Below, one piece after another: positions 63,114 through 64,000 of a stretch of 64,000 bases of DNA. Position 1 is the stretch's first letter. Each line of letters begins with the position of its first letter. The notes beneath the pieces are model-generated. The model did no database searches. It had not been told where the DNA came from and saw nothing but the letters and a program-made list of their open reading frames with translations. Source of the DNA: Candidatus Accumulibacter propinquus. GTDB taxonomy: Bacteria; Pseudomonadota; Gammaproteobacteria; Burkholderiales; Rhodocyclaceae. Position numbers and translations under genes: made by a program. The stretch lies in the NCBI GenBank assembly GCA_016714935.1, contig JADKBU010000002.1, positions 124,001 to 188,000 of the forward strand, written 5' to 3'.

Positions 63114-64000
63114 TTGTCCCAATCGTTTGCCATGCTCGGCCTGTCGGCCGACCTCATTCGCGTCGTTGCCGAACAGGGCTACAGCGAACCAACCCCCGTA
63201 CAGGCGCAGGCCATTCCGGTCATCCTCGAAGGACGTGATGTCCTCGCCGGGGCTCAGACCGGTACCGGCAAGACCGCCGGCTTTGCACTACCGTTGCTGC
63301 AGCGCCTGGCTGGATCGGGAACTGCCGCGGCGCATACCCCGCGCCGCGTGCGGGCGCTGATCCTTACGCCAACACGCGAACTGGCGGCCCAGGTCGAAGA
63401 AAGTGTGCGTACCTACGGGAAATATCTGCCGCTCAAATCAACCCTGGTCTACGGTGGGGTCAACATCAACCCGCAGATCGACGCTCTGCGGCGCGGGGTG
63501 GACATCCTGGTGGCCACTCCCGGCCGGCTCCTCGATCACTTGCAACAGAAGACAGCGAACCTCGCGTATGTCGAGATCCTGGTGCTTGACGAAGCCGACC
63601 GCATGCTCGACATGGGTTTCATCCGTGATATCCGACGCATTCTCGCGCTGCTGCCGGCGCGGCGCCAGAACCTGCTGTTCTCGGCGACTTTTTCCAACGA
63701 GATTCGCAAGCTTGCCGATGGCCTGCTGCACGCCCCCGCGCATGTGGAGGTTGCACGTCGCAACGCCGAGTCCGAACTGGTCGTGCAGCGGGTACACCCG
63801 GTTGACGGCTGGCGCAAGCGTGAACTGCTGACGCACCTGGTGTCGGCGGGTGACTGGCGCCAGGTGCTGGTGTTCACGCGCATGAAGAGCGGTGCCAATC
63901 GTCTCGCGGAGCAACTGTGCAAGGCCGGCATTGAGGCTACGGCGATTCACGGCAACAAGAGCCAGCCGGCGCGCACTCGCGCATTGGCTGGCTTCAAGGC
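63114..64000 (+). CDS. rhlE: DEAD-box RNA helicase (RhlE type), N-terminal part
   Basis: About 295 residues visible; the gene continues past the right edge. Start TTG 63114 has AGGAGG five bases upstream, with ATG 63132 as an alternative. Q motif GYSEPTPVQAQAIP, Walker A AQTGTGKT (47-54), PTRELAAQVEES, TPGRLLDHL, DEAD in VLDEADRMLDMGF and SATFS are intact; domain 2 begins with QVLVFTRMKSGANRLAEQL and GIEATAIHGNKSQ. It unwinds short RNA duplexes, typically in ribosome assembly or cold adaptation. Confidence 0.94.
   Translation, partial: MSQSFAMLGLSADLIRVVAEQGYSEPTPVQAQAIPVILEGRDVLAGAQTGTGKTAGFALPLLQRLAGSGTAAAHTPRRVRALILTPTRELAAQVEESVRTYGKYLPLKSTLVYGGVNINPQIDALRRGVDILVATPGRLLDHLQQKTANLAYVEILVLDEADRMLDMGFIRDIRRILALLPARRQNLLFSATFSNEIRKLADGLLHAPAHVEVARRNAESELVVQRVHPVDGWRKRELLTHLVSAGDWRQVLVFTRMKSGANRLAEQLCKAGIEATAIHGNKSQPARTRALAGFK

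Overview
The window is about 64 kb of GC-rich bacterial chromosome and is almost fully coding. Gene content points to a betaproteobacterium of the Rhodocyclales, most like 'Candidatus Accumulibacter'. The main reasons are several polyhydroxyalkanoate (PHA) synthases, a giant NAD-dependent glutamate dehydrogenase, betaproteobacterial OmpA proteins beside ubiG and gph, and an adjacent succinyl-CoA synthetase pair. The assignment is inference from protein families, since no rRNA is present. I see no tRNA, rRNA, CRISPR array, prophage or intact insertion sequence.

Layout. 1-286: end of an arginyltransferase-type gene. 381-5647 (minus): a WD40-caspase protein, an OmpA/TPR lipoprotein, a small unknown gene and a Blc lipocalin. 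5726-6183: decayed IS1595-type transposase. 6292-8031: SulP anion transporter. 8095-13495 (minus): sir2, mfd and a DAHP synthase. 13805-19289 (plus): two OmpA paralogues, one frameshifted, flank a methylthioadenosine/SAH deaminase, followed by ubiG, gph, a CbiX-like chelatase and trmO. 19563-22588: a Gly/Tyr/Pro-rich exported protein, pdxH and an M61 peptidase.

22907-34844 (plus) is a coherent amino-acid catabolic run. A glutamate/aspartate binding protein, a periplasmic asparaginase/glutaminase, two permease subunits and an ATPase are followed by the NAD-glutamate dehydrogenase, a DUF2889 protein and sucCD. Together they could deamidate Asn/Gln outside the cytoplasm, import Glu/Asp, oxidise Glu to 2-oxoglutarate and gain ATP at succinyl-CoA synthetase. 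35022-41002 (plus) holds an ornithine cyclodeaminase/mu-crystallin protein and then a signalling cluster: PP2C phosphatase, FHA protein, metallo-beta-lactamase-fold hydrolase and a GAF-GspE/PilB ATPase.

41297-45532 is accessory: a YiiX-like papain-fold protein, an amidohydrolase remnant, a ferric-reductase-like oxidoreductase, nearly 1 kb without a convincing gene, and an FkbM methyltransferase. 45666-61011 is a PHA and acyl-CoA district: an unusual PHB-depolymerase-type esterase fused to an N-terminal DNA-binding-like region, an enoyl-CoA hydratase, a PhaC-like protein, an AMP-dependent acyl-CoA ligase, a class I PhaC, and a plus-strand run of SDR dehydrogenase, thiolase, two MaoC half-proteins, PhaE and class III PhaC. 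The end carries a YkgJ cysteine-cluster protein, a dual-specificity phosphatase, a bacteriohemerythrin and the start of a DEAD-box RNA helicase.

The items I rate highest are the collection of three PHA-synthase-family genes of different architecture within 12 kb, the PP2C/FHA/phosphodiesterase-like/GAF-GspE cluster, the WD40-caspase/lipoprotein operon, the fused esterase with a possibly leaderless promoter, and the identical OmpA modules carrying one localised frameshift.
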